A stretch of 14,493 nt of DNA from an uncultured Ruminococcus sp. (GCA_902797065.1 CADBRK010000048.1:1-14493); one strand, 5' to 3'; positions 1 through 6,732 are shown, counted from the stretch's first letter. Program-made: numbers and translations. Notes: a model not told the origin generated them from the sequence alone.

Positions 1-66
1 CATTCCGAGAGGATAGATCTGGTAAAATACTGCTTCGTAACCCCAGTTTTTTACGTTGTTTCCCAT
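1..66 (-). CDS. GH13 alpha-amylase family protein, N-terminal fragment
   Basis: Only the first 22 codons are inside the window; the gene continues off the left edge. The translation begins MGNNVKNWGYEAVFYQIYPL. The EAVFYQIYP stretch is the first beta-strand signature of GH13 (alpha-amylase superfamily) catalytic barrels, as in cyclomaltodextrinases, neopullulanases and intracellular alpha-amylases. There is no signal peptide, so the enzyme is probably cytoplasmic and acts on maltodextrin or glycogen-type glucans. The ATG is set by an AAGGAG ribosome binding site at 75-80, 8 bases upstream. The gene has its own promoter (123-151) and a 33-bp inverted-repeat operator (89-121) nearly identical to the one before the condensation-domain gene, so it should be co-regulated with that cluster. 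Family assignment rests on a short stretch but the motif is distinctive; the exact substrate cannot be told. Confidence 0.75.
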   Translation of the reverse strand, partial: MGNNVKNWGYEAVFYQIYPLGM

Positions 67-88
67 CGTAAAAACTCCTTTCATAAAT

Positions 89-121
89 ATTTCGTAATAC
101 GAATAATTTATATTACGAAAT
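89..121 (-). promoter_or_regulatory. 33-bp inverted-repeat operator before the GH13 gene
   Basis: Perfect 11-bp arms at 89-99 (ATTTCGTAATA) and 111-121 (TATTACGAAAT) flank an 11-bp spacer. The left part also contains a 13-bp palindrome, TTCGTAATACGAA (91-103). It starts one base downstream of the -10 element, where a bound repressor would block transcription. The same geometry recurs at 4358-4390. MarR-family dimers typically bind short palindromes of this sort; binding by the MarR protein encoded at 4478-4918 is inference. Confidence 0.8.
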
Positions 122-122
122 A

Positions 123-151
123 ATTTTACCTTAAATCACCAGTTTTTTCAA
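123..151 (-). promoter_or_regulatory. Sigma-A type promoter of the GH13 gene
   Basis: Read on the minus strand, a -35 TTGAAA (146-151) is followed by a 17-bp spacer and a -10 TAAAAT (123-128). The bases upstream (TTGTCTATTGAAA) closely match those of the promoter at 4392-4420, which extends the similarity of the two control regions beyond the operator. Confidence 0.75.
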
Positions 152-209
152 TAGACAATTTTTCCAAAGAACAGCTGATGTGAATTGATAATTTCATTGA
201 AAGGGTGTG

Positions 210-1028
210 TTATCCCAGCAGTTTTCCTATTTCTTCTGCAAACATAGCAGGGTGTTCGGCGATCAGCATATGCGTACTGTCGGGAAACTTTACCGATTTG
301 TAATCTGTCTTTATGTTTTGACGATACCACTTTTCAAGCTCGGGTGAAAATATTGAGCCGGGATCGGGGTAAAAATATCGGAACGGTACCGATATTTTCC
401 CGACTGCGTCTCTGTTGTCCTGATTTTGCATTGATTCGGCAAGACTGCGAATTACAGAGAGATCGCATTTCATAAGCCGCAATAGCAGTTGTCTGCCAAG
501 GATAATTCGCGGAAGTTTTGAAAGGCTCGGTGCAGTTGCCAATACAAATTTTTTATACTGGGAAAATGAACTTTTCTTCTCATCGTTCTCCCTGTCTTGT
601 TTCGTATACTTCCCCTTATACAAACCCAGCTTCCAGTTTTCGTCGTTCATCTGTTTAGGCGTCATATCGCATATTACTATCTGTTTCAATCTCTCGCAGC
701 CGAAAAGTCTGACATAATTGAGGATTGCGCCTGCGCCCATCGACCAGCCTACGAGCGTGATATTTTTCAGATCAAGCCCCGTTATAAGTTCATAAAGATC
801 TTTAGCAAGTGTTTCCATAGTGGCAATACTTTTATTTGCATACTTGCTGCCGCCGTGACCTCTGTGATCATAGATTATGCATCTTGCTTTTTCGCTCAAC
901 TCGGCAGCAGGACGGGAAAAAATAAAATGAGAACTCGTCCAGCCGTGCAGCATAACAACAGTATCTTCTCCGCTGCCGCAATCCTCATAGTACAATTTCT
1001 CTCCGCTTTCTAATATAAAATAGCTCAT
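210..1028 (-). CDS. Alpha/beta hydrolase (possible thioesterase or esterase)
   Basis: A 272-aa single-domain alpha/beta hydrolase. Visible landmarks are the oxyanion-hole HGW at residues 28-30, DHRGHG at 54-59, the nucleophile elbow GWSMG at 94-98 (Ser96), a plausible acid Asp222 in the YPDP segment, and the catalytic His253 in STHMLIAEHP. There is no signal peptide. ATG is preceded by TAGGAGT with 8 bases spacing. It lies 63 bp downstream of the acyl ligase on the same strand with no promoter visible in the gap, so it is probably the last gene of the carrier-protein operon, reached through a hairpin at 1048-1080. In that context a role in releasing or editing a carrier-bound acyl group is attractive but inferred. 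The fold family is broad (esterases, peroxidases, thioesterases), and the substrate is not readable from sequence. Confidence 0.88.
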   Translation of the reverse strand: MSYFILESGEKLYYEDCGSGEDTVVMLHGWTSSHFIFSRPAAELSEKARCIIYDHRGHGGSKYANKSIATMETLAKDLYELITGLDLKNITLVGWSMGAGAILNYVRLFGCERLKQIVICDMTPKQMNDENWKLGLYKGKYTKQDRENDEKKSSFSQYKKFVLATAPSLSKLPRIILGRQLLLRLMKCDLSVIRSLAESMQNQDNRDAVGKISVPFRYFYPDPGSIFSPELEKWYRQNIKTDYKSVKFPDSTHMLIAEHPAMFAEEIGKLLG

Positions 1029-1047
1029 ATAAGCAACTCCTATAAAA

Positions 1048-1080
1048 GCAAAATCCGCAGAACAGCCTCTGCGGTTTTGC
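1048..1080 (-). terminator. Hairpin between acyl ligase and hydrolase genes
   Basis: Arms CCGCAGA (1055-1061) and TCTGCGG (1068-1074) enclose a 6-base loop, and flanking GCAAAA/TTTTGC extends the pairing with one bulged base. On the minus strand the stem is followed by TTTTGCTTTT, a weak U-tract. It may be a partial (leaky) terminator or a processing site that lowers expression of the hydrolase relative to the upstream genes. The stem is AT-symmetric and could act in either direction. Confidence 0.55.
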
Positions 1081-1091
1081 CGGATATACTA

Positions 1092-2606
1092 TTATTCGTT
1101 GATTTTTGCTCTTATAATCTTCTTGGACGCTGTTTTTACAAACTCTCTGTCTCTGAAGATAACTTTGACTATACGCTTAGCCTGAGGAAATGTTTCGTTC
1201 ACCTCATCCACCTTAGCCATAATCTCCGATTGAATGTCATCGGACTTATAATCGGGATCGGGATATATCTGAGCCATAATGATTCCGTCTTCGGCGTATA
1301 CCGCCATTTCCTTGATCGGCATGAAAAAAGCAAATTGATTTTCAAGCTCTTCGGGAGATACGTTCTCACCGTTAGACAGAATGATAAGATTTTTCTTTCT
1401 TCCGGTGATATAAAGAAAACCGTCGTCGTCTTTATAACCGAGGTCACCCGTCATCAGCCAGCCGTCGGGTGTAAGCGATTTGGCTGTTTCTTCGGGGTTT
1501 TTGTAATACCCCTTCATGACAGACTTACTCTTCGCCCAGATCTCGCCGTCCACTATCTTAACCTCACAGCCGTTAACGATCTTACCCACAGATTCAGTCT
1601 TGGGACAATCACGAACACCTGTGCATATTCTCGGAGAGCACTCCGTCATTCCATAACCCTGTGCGATCTCTATGCCGAACTCCCTGTAACCGTTTATGAT
1701 ATCGGGGCTGAGGTAAGCCCCTCCGGAATACAGTATCTCGAAATCATCACCGAATACCTGCTTTCCGATAGCGAGCTTATCGGGATTCTTTTCGGCAGCA
1801 AGCTGCATTTTGTTGAGTATCGTTCCGGCAATCATCGGAACAAATGTAGCGTAATTCGGCTTAAAAACAGCCAGATTGCGCACTATATGCATAAGAGAAT
1901 CGTTGATGCAAACAGTAACACCATAATACAGGCTGCAAAGAATATCACAAGTAAAGCAGTAAACATGGTGTATCGGCAGCACCGAAAGGATCTTTTGTCC
2001 CTTGGTCGCTTCGTTTTCCTGGCAGGTAGTGTTGTCGATCAGGTTAGCATGTGTAAGCATAACGCCCTTACTTACTCCGGTCGTCCCCGATGTAAAGAGT
2101 ATAGCGGAAATATCCTCCTCGTTCACATTGCCGACGGGGGTCTGATCTTTATATTCCTCGATGATATCGCCCAAAAACAGCATATCGTCGCATTTTTTAT
2201 TCAAATGAATAAAGCACTTAACACCGGGGCATACCTTCTTGAACAGCGGTATATCGTCAACATGCTTGTCGTCGAGAAACACGGCAACACTGTCGGAACG
2301 CATTATCTCATCAGCGATCTTTTCGACATTGTTCGATGTATCTATCGGAACAGAAACATTACCGCTGCACTGGATACCAAACCATGCAGTAAGAAACTCC
2401 GATGAAGTTGTGCCGATCACTGCGATATGTACTTTCTCCGAGAAATACTTCTGAATCCACACAGCAACGCTGTCGCATGAGCTTTTGAACTGAGAAAAGC
2501 TTACGTCGATAAACTTCTTTTTTTTATACTCTCTAAGGAAAGCAATATCGCTGTAAAGCTCTGCGCTTCTGTAAACCAGATCTTTCAGAGTCTTAAGATC
2601 ACTCAT
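1092..2606 (-). CDS. AMP-forming acyl-acid ligase (ANL superfamily)
   Basis: A 504-aa adenylate-forming enzyme that should activate a carboxylic acid as acyl-AMP and load it on a thiol, here most likely the adjacent carrier protein. ANL motifs are in order: P-loop TSGTTGVSKG at 172-181, YGMTE at 318-322, TGD at 386-388, GRKKN at 402-406 followed by ENVSPEELE, and the C-terminal catalytic lysine region KTASKKIIR at 491-499. The length is normal for FadD-like and fatty-acyl-AMP ligases. Its ATG overlaps the end of the carrier gene by 8 bases, with a GGAGGA site inside that gene 7 bases upstream, which indicates translational coupling and a matched enzyme-carrier pair. The acid (fatty, aryl or amino) cannot be decided; a CoA ligase is the main alternative. 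Confidence 0.9.
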   Translation of the reverse strand: MSDLKTLKDLVYRSAELYSDIAFLREYKKKKFIDVSFSQFKSSCDSVAVWIQKYFSEKVHIAVIGTTSSEFLTAWFGIQCSGNVSVPIDTSNNVEKIADEIMRSDSVAVFLDDKHVDDIPLFKKVCPGVKCFIHLNKKCDDMLFLGDIIEEYKDQTPVGNVNEEDISAILFTSGTTGVSKGVMLTHANLIDNTTCQENEATKGQKILSVLPIHHVYCFTCDILCSLYYGVTVCINDSLMHIVRNLAVFKPNYATFVPMIAGTILNKMQLAAEKNPDKLAIGKQVFGDDFEILYSGGAYLSPDIINGYREFGIEIAQGYGMTECSPRICTGVRDCPKTESVGKIVNGCEVKIVDGEIWAKSKSVMKGYYKNPEETAKSLTPDGWLMTGDLGYKDDDGFLYITGRKKNLIILSNGENVSPEELENQFAFFMPIKEMAVYAEDGIIMAQIYPDPDYKSDDIQSEIMAKVDEVNETFPQAKRIVKVIFRDREFVKTASKKIIRAKINE

Positions 2607-2838
2607 TTACAAGTCCTCCGATATAGTCAAGGAATTCACCGACATTCTTGCACTTTACGGCCTCTTCCTGATCGATCTCAATATCGAAATTATCTTCGGC
2701 ATCACCCATCATGCACATAACATCATATGAATTAAAGCCAAGATCCTCAATAAAGCGTGATTCCTCGGTAATTTCCTCGGGTTCCACCTCAACATACTCA
2801 CATATTATAGTTTTCATCTTTTCAAATATATCAGTCAT
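2599..2838 (-). CDS. Acyl/peptidyl carrier protein
   Basis: A 79-aa acidic, all-helical carrier protein. The phosphopantetheine attachment site is Ser37 in EDLGFNSYDVM (residues 31-41), at the expected place after the first helix and loop. The residue before the serine is Asn and the residue after is Tyr, unlike the usual DSL of fatty-acid ACPs, suggesting a dedicated carrier. The site FDIEID lies in the expected third-helix region. ATG has a TGAGGTG ribosome binding site at 2844-2850. It sits 50 bp after the condensation gene and overlaps the ligase gene, so the three are one transcription unit. No phosphopantetheinyl transferase is present in the window; it must be supplied from elsewhere. 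Confidence 0.92.
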   Translation of the reverse strand: MTDIFEKMKTIICEYVEVEPEEITEESRFIEDLGFNSYDVMCMMGDAEDNFDIEIDQEEAVKCKNVGEFLDYIGGLVNE

Positions 2839-2888
2839 AAAAACACCTCATATCAAATAACTCGTCAGATAAATATACTGTTTGTTTA

Positions 2889-4295
2889 TCAGGTCATATC
2901 TATAATCTCTTTAAGTGTCTTATCCGGATTCTCGATACTTCTGAACAGAACTCTGCCCGTGAAGTAGTAGAGGAATTCGATCTGTTCGGGAGTAGCGCAG
3001 TCTTTCTGATAGCCGAAGAAGAAGTTAAGACCGCCGTCGCCGGGTCTGTGCATAGCCGTAATATACATCGGCTGAGGCTGTTTGCCGCTGCTGTACCATC
3101 TGCTCTTAAAGCCGATATCTTTGAGGTAAGGTACAACGCTGTTGAGTGTTGCGGGCTGATATGTAAAATTCATGCTGTGATAGCTGCCGCCGGGAGCAAC
3201 ACCGTAACGTTCTCTCGTTTCGGCCATATATTTAAGTGTCGAATAGTCAGCATGGATGAACAACTCTTCCTGAGCCTTCTTGATAATCTTCATCGATTCG
3301 AGAACTGTTGTGTCGAGAGGCATAATTGTTCTGAGAGGGAAGCAGTGCATTCTTACGCCGCCGCACTTCTTATTAAGAAGTGTTGAACGTCTGCTGACGA
3401 AATCTCTGATTGTAACGTCTGTTTCTTCTTCGTTGAACTTCGAGAGAACTGTTCTTATCGCATGAAGGATAACCGCGCTGACCGGAAGGTCGTGTTCGTG
3501 TGCAAAATCAAGGATCTTGTTTGTTGAATCAACGTCAAGTTCATATGTAATGGTAGCGCCGTCACCGTTGGAACTTGTGAGCATACCGAATCTTTGATCG
3601 GGGTTGCCGCTTTCTTTCCTGTACTCCAGAAGCTTGTCCTTGCCTCTGTAATCCGTGTAAATAGGCTCCGGCATTGAAAGCTGCTTATGCCAGAACTCCT
3701 CATCTCTTTTCTGCTTGCGGCTGCCCTCGTATTCGAGATCTTTCTTAACAGAATCGATATATGACGTCATTGGTTTCGGATACGGTAAGCCGTACAAAAG
3801 GCTGCTGTATATCTCCATAACATCCTTTGCAAAAGCAATAACCGAACCCGAATCCATACAAGCATGGTGAACATTGAAATAATAGCCGTTATAGCCGTTG
3901 GGAAGAGATACAATAACAATACGGGAAAGCTTGCCGCCGAAGGTGTCAAAGGGCTGTGAAGTCCATTTTGTCAGAACTTCTGTGACCTTATCCTCCTGCC
4001 ATTCGGAAAAATCGTAATATTCGAAATACTCGTTCTGATATGGCTCTATGTACTGCCACATCTCGTCTGTATCGGGATCTTTCCAGATCCTCATTCTCAT
4101 AGACTCACATCTTTCTACTGCTCTGTTGAGCGCTTCACGAAGAGCCGCTACATTAAGCTTGGTCTGAAGGTACTGACCCGTACCAATGTTGACGATCTCC
4201 TGCGTCGGGCTGTATTTCAGTGTAAAAATGTGAACCAGCTGTGCCGGGGTCAAGGGATAACACTCACGAATAATGCCGCCAATATTCTTTTGCAT
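2889..4295 (-). CDS. Stand-alone condensation-domain protein (NRPS-like)
   Basis: A 468-aa protein the size of one NRPS condensation domain. It has the first core motif YPLTPAQ at residues 13-19 and the catalytic HHxxxD as HHACMDS (His143, His144, Asp148), with Ser instead of the usual final Gly. Family members join a carrier-bound acyl donor to an amine or alcohol; stand-alone examples such as VibH use a free acceptor. With only one carrier gene beside it, an acyl-S-carrier donor and a soluble acceptor are the simplest model (inference). I chose ATG 4295 because AAAGGTG lies at the right distance; an upstream in-frame GTG at 4304 is inside that ribosome binding site. It has its own promoter and a 33-bp operator. 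Motifs look intact, so it is probably active; the product is unknown. Confidence 0.88.
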   Translation of the reverse strand: MQKNIGGIIRECYPLTPAQLVHIFTLKYSPTQEIVNIGTGQYLQTKLNVAALREALNRAVERCESMRMRIWKDPDTDEMWQYIEPYQNEYFEYYDFSEWQEDKVTEVLTKWTSQPFDTFGGKLSRIVIVSLPNGYNGYYFNVHHACMDSGSVIAFAKDVMEIYSSLLYGLPYPKPMTSYIDSVKKDLEYEGSRKQKRDEEFWHKQLSMPEPIYTDYRGKDKLLEYRKESGNPDQRFGMLTSSNGDGATITYELDVDSTNKILDFAHEHDLPVSAVILHAIRTVLSKFNEEETDVTIRDFVSRRSTLLNKKCGGVRMHCFPLRTIMPLDTTVLESMKIIKKAQEELFIHADYSTLKYMAETRERYGVAPGGSYHSMNFTYQPATLNSVVPYLKDIGFKSRWYSSGKQPQPMYITAMHRPGDGGLNFFFGYQKDCATPEQIEFLYYFTGRVLFRSIENPDKTLKEIIDMT

Positions 4296-4357
4296 ATCGA
4301 TCACCTTTCTGTTTTTTGTCTCTTGTTTTCGCCAATTTTCTCCGATATTTTATGTAA

Positions 4358-4390
4358 GTTTCGCAACACGAACATTTCATATTGCGAAAC
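4358..4390 (-). promoter_or_regulatory. 33-bp inverted-repeat operator before the condensation gene
   Basis: Arms GTTTCGCAA (4358-4366) and TTGCGAAAC (4382-4390) are perfect over 9 bp, and over 11 bp have one mismatch. Overall length, spacer and the internal TTCGCAACACGAA (4360-4372) match the site at 89-121. It begins one base after the -10 element, a repressor-like location. Confidence 0.8.
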
Positions 4391-4391
4391 A

Positions 4392-4420
4392 ATTATACGG
4401 CATTATTCCGCTGATTTCAA
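4392..4420 (-). promoter_or_regulatory. Sigma-A type promoter of the condensation-carrier-ligase operon
   Basis: On the minus strand, -35 TTGAAA (4415-4420), 17-bp spacer, consensus -10 TATAAT (4392-4397). The upstream bases TTGTCAATTGAAA match the promoter at 123-151. It lies between marR and the condensation gene, so the operon can be fired separately from marR. Confidence 0.85.
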
Positions 4421-4477
4421 TTGACAAAATTGCCAAAGATGCGGAAAAATATTTTTATTTTTAATGCTTTTTAATGC

Positions 4478-4918
4478 TTATTTTTCATCATTTTCATCGG
4501 GGTAATAAGACAATACTATCTTGAGCAGACGTATCAACTCTCTGACGTCGTCTTCGCCCAAAATCTTAAAAAGACCTTTGTAGTTATTATGTATTTCAGT
4601 ACGCTTTTCGATAGAAACTTGTTTGCCCTTTTCGGTAATATGAGCCTTGACAACTCTTCTGTCGCTTTCGCTCCTTTCACGGACTATCAATTCTTTTTGC
4701 TCCAGACTGTTAAGAATATCTGCGATCCTTCCCGGAACGACATGAAGCTTCTTACCCAATTCTCCTGCCGAAGCACCGTCTTCCATATCGATCAGGCAGT
4801 TGAGAACGCCGTACTCACCCCTGATGCTGTTAAGTACCTCTATATTATTCTTTTTATTTAGAAAGTCTGCTAAAACACTATATAGTTCCTCCGGCAAAGT
4901 TATTTCATTATTTTGCAT
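4478..4918 (-). CDS. MarR-family transcriptional regulator
   Basis: A 146-aa winged helix-turn-helix protein of normal MarR length. The DNA-binding part spans about residues 48-98: helices GELGKKLHV and GRIADILNSLEQKELIVRE, then the wing with ESDRRVVKAHITEKG (84-98), the family's DxRxxxVxLTxxG signature. N- and C-terminal helices would form the dimer. MarR proteins usually repress nearby genes and are released by a phenolic or other small ligand. It lies immediately upstream of the condensation operon, same strand, with no strong terminator between, and two identical-geometry operators occur in its neighbourhood, so local control of both units is likely (inference). ATG is preceded by AAGGAG. 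No complete copy of the operator is seen before marR itself, so autoregulation through that site is not supported. Confidence 0.93.
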   Translation of the reverse strand: MQNNEITLPEELYSVLADFLNKKNNIEVLNSIRGEYGVLNCLIDMEDGASAGELGKKLHVVPGRIADILNSLEQKELIVRERSESDRRVVKAHITEKGKQVSIEKRTEIHNNYKGLFKILGEDDVRELIRLLKIVLSYYPDENDEK

Positions 4919-5057
4919 TATATATACTCCTTTTTATAATGTGCAAATTATTTCTTAACAGGCTCTTAGGAATTATAAAGAAACCATTTCCTTATTGAGA
5001 CGAAACATCAGCTGGCACGCTGTCATCAAAATTCGCTTTCTTTAGTTCTATACTAAT

Positions 5058-5087
5058 ATTTTACCATATCCGAGTATGGAATATCAA
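5058..5087 (-). promoter_or_regulatory. Putative promoter of marR
   Basis: On the minus strand, -35 TTGATA (5082-5087), an 18-bp spacer and -10 TAAAAT (5058-5063). The spacer carries an imperfect palindrome with arms CCATA/TATGG (5064-5079), a possible operator. Transcription from here would give a leader of roughly 130 bases before the marR start, in which I see no clear riboswitch or terminator. Confidence 0.6.
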
Positions 5088-5095
5088 CCTTTTTC

Positions 5096-5140
5096 AAAAA
5101 AAGTCAGGGCACAAAAGCGGCAAAGTTCCTTGTGCCTGAC
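5096..5140 (-). terminator. Intrinsic terminator after the zinc-ribbon ORF
   Basis: On the minus strand, GTCAGGCACAA (5130-5140) pairs with TTGTGCCCTGAC (5103-5114) with a single bulged base, and is followed by seven T residues (5096-5102). It closes the transcript coming from 5204-5530 just before the marR promoter. Confidence 0.8.
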
Positions 5141-5203
5141 AAAATACTATGCCATTTTGACGTGGGGATTTCCAAACTCACCCTATCTCCCCTATACCTA
5201 TTG
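5141..5203 (-). other. Structured 3' region between zinc-ribbon ORF and terminator
   Basis: GGGGA (5164-5168) and TCCCC (5188-5192) can pair across a 19-base loop, and the segment is visibly richer in G runs on the minus strand than its surroundings. Together with the following terminator it forms a compact structured transcript end. Whether it is a functional RNA or a repeat element is not decidable here. Confidence 0.3.
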
Positions 5204-5530
5204 TTAATACAGCACTCGCAGCAGCAACACTTCAGTTCTCTTCTTCCGTACACGTAAACGCCTTCCCACAGACTGCCTTACGCTTAACTCCGTCAAAAGT
5301 TTTGTTCCACCATGTGTTTCTGCATGTATCACAGCAGACCTTTTTTTGTACGGAGTCAGCGTTATCGCAACGCGGCAGTTTACGCAATAAACACGGTCGG
5401 TGACAGGATTGTAATCAACATCTTTACACCTTTTGCAAAACAACTTGAATGTATTGAGATTCAGTTCGAGCTGCTGAGCTATGCCCGGCTTTCTAAATGT
5501 AATGACTTGTATTTCCTCGGATTCCGTCAT
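5204..5530 (-). CDS. Small zinc-ribbon protein, hypothetical
   Basis: A 108-aa ORF if started at ATG 5530 (preceded by AAAGGGAA); an upstream in-frame ATG at 5566 would give 120 aa but has no convincing ribosome binding site. Residues 32-52 contain CKRC and CVNC, two CxxC pairs 13 residues apart, a typical zinc-ribbon arrangement. The C-terminal 45 residues are very basic (RRLRVRKKR), consistent with nucleic-acid contact. I do not recognise the family. The gene stands alone between a divergent membrane-protein gene and a terminator. The low-complexity basic end raises the possibility that the true protein ends earlier by frameshift or that this is a remnant. Coding status is therefore moderate; the CxxC pair and the matching terminator are the main support. 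Confidence 0.5.
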   Translation of the reverse strand: MTESEEIQVITFRKPGIAQQLELNLNTFKLFCKRCKDVDYNPVTDRVYCVNCRVAITLTPYKKRSAVIHAETHGGTKLLTELSVRQSVGRRLRVRKKRTEVLLLRVLY

Positions 5531-5596
5531 AGAAGCTTTCCCTTTGCGCTTCATGAATTTTTGCATAAATTGCCGTGAAATTTTTTATACCTAATA

Positions 5597-5625
5597 TTGA
5601 CAAGAATACTGAATAATGATACAAT
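5597..5625 (+). promoter_or_regulatory. Consensus sigma-A promoter of the membrane-protein gene
   Basis: -35 TTGACA (5597-5602), 17-bp spacer, -10 TACAAT (5620-5625). The predicted start of transcription falls around 5632, leaving a short leader to the TTG start at 5658. Confidence 0.85.
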
Positions 5626-5657
5626 ATGCTTTATATATTTTTAAGGCGGTGTTATAA

Positions 5658-6713
5658 TTGAAAGATATTAGTATTAACGATTTCAAAAACAACCACTCCA
5701 AATCAAACAGTACTAAGTCGTCATCTTCTAAAAAACGAAAAAACATTTTTTCCGTAAAAGCTCTCTTCATCATTCTCGGTGTTGCTTTGTTAGCCTTTTT
5801 AGCATTTTACGGTTATCAAGTTGAGAACGGATCTGTAGTGAATCTTAAGATTGGGCAGATAGATGCAAATACGCTAACAACCAATGGTTATTATACAGGT
5901 AACATTTCTTCGTATAATAAAACATCATTTGTCGGTGTTTTGGATATTGGCGGACACGGCACCGGTAATATTGTAGGCAACGAAGTATTTGCTATAATGA
6001 ACGGAGGAAAAGGAAACTTTTATACAAATGACATTAATACGGACGCCTCTAATACGAAGGTTATCGGATACATGAATGGATATCCACTTCAGGAATCCGA
6101 TTTATCCGGGTTTGATATTAAAACAGAATACAGAAACGAAAATGACAGTACATACTGTGAGATCAAGTCAATAGAAATATCAATGAAGAATCCAGACACC
6201 GGAATACTTCTGTACAATATTCATAACACATCAACATTTGAAACAATATTTAACTCATACAACATAATTTCAGGAGACGGTTCTAACAGCATCTTAAGCA
6301 AGAATAGTTTTAAGATTCCGATAGATACCAAATGTGATGAATCTCTGTACATAGAACCGCTTTACTTTATTCCTGCAAAGGAAATAAGCGACAGTGAGTT
6401 TATAAAGAGCAGCATAATTGTTGATAAATCCGGCAATTCAGATCAAAGCCAATTTCTTTACTGCTGCGATATTTCTACAAAGAATAACTCATATAAAAAC
6501 GGTTATTGCATTTATGACAGAGAAATTGTAAGCGGTGGGTTACAGAGTGATAACAAACATTCAGCATCTGCAATATTGGTAACAAACGGTAATGGACGAA
6601 TTGAATCAACTATTGATTATAATAAAGACCAAGATTATTTTAAAATGGATGATCCACAAGTAGAGTTTTTATTTTCATATTTTATACTAATAAAATCTAT
6701 CTCAAACTATTAA
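5658..6713 (+). CDS. Single-pass membrane protein of unknown function
   Basis: A 351-aa protein. The TTG start is favoured because AAGGCGGTG (5643-5651) lies 6 bases upstream and an in-frame TAA sits directly before it. Residues 1-32 are hydrophilic and rich in Ser, Asn and Lys, ending KKRKN. Residues 33-53 are one hydrophobic helix. The remaining ~300 residues form a polar, Asn/Ser/Asp-rich domain expected outside the cell by the positive-inside rule. That domain has no motif I recognise; a Gly-rich stretch (GGHGTGNIVGN) is near residues 98-108. Codon use is AT-rich compared with flanking genes, suggesting separate acquisition. It has its own promoter and a terminator, so it is monocistronic. 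The hydrophobic C-terminus (FLFSYFILIK) may be a buried strand or a slightly altered end. Not assignable to a function. Confidence 0.8.
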   Translation: MKDISINDFKNNHSKSNSTKSSSSKKRKNIFSVKALFIILGVALLAFLAFYGYQVENGSVVNLKIGQIDANTLTTNGYYTGNISSYNKTSFVGVLDIGGHGTGNIVGNEVFAIMNGGKGNFYTNDINTDASNTKVIGYMNGYPLQESDLSGFDIKTEYRNENDSTYCEIKSIEISMKNPDTGILLYNIHNTSTFETIFNSYNIISGDGSNSILSKNSFKIPIDTKCDESLYIEPLYFIPAKEISDSEFIKSSIIVDKSGNSDQSQFLYCCDISTKNNSYKNGYCIYDREIVSGGLQSDNKHSASAILVTNGNGRIESTIDYNKDQDYFKMDDPQVEFLFSYFILIKSISNY

Positions 6714-6732
6714 CCGAATAATTCGCTTTTGC

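Noticed and set aside
1077..2405. Plus-strand ORF of 442 codons opposite the acyl ligase
   Set aside because: It is antisense to a protein with every ANL motif intact, and its own translation shows no domain or plausible start context.
4296..4304. GTG start for the condensation protein three codons upstream
   Set aside because: The GTG lies within the AAAGGTG ribosome binding site that serves the ATG at 4295.
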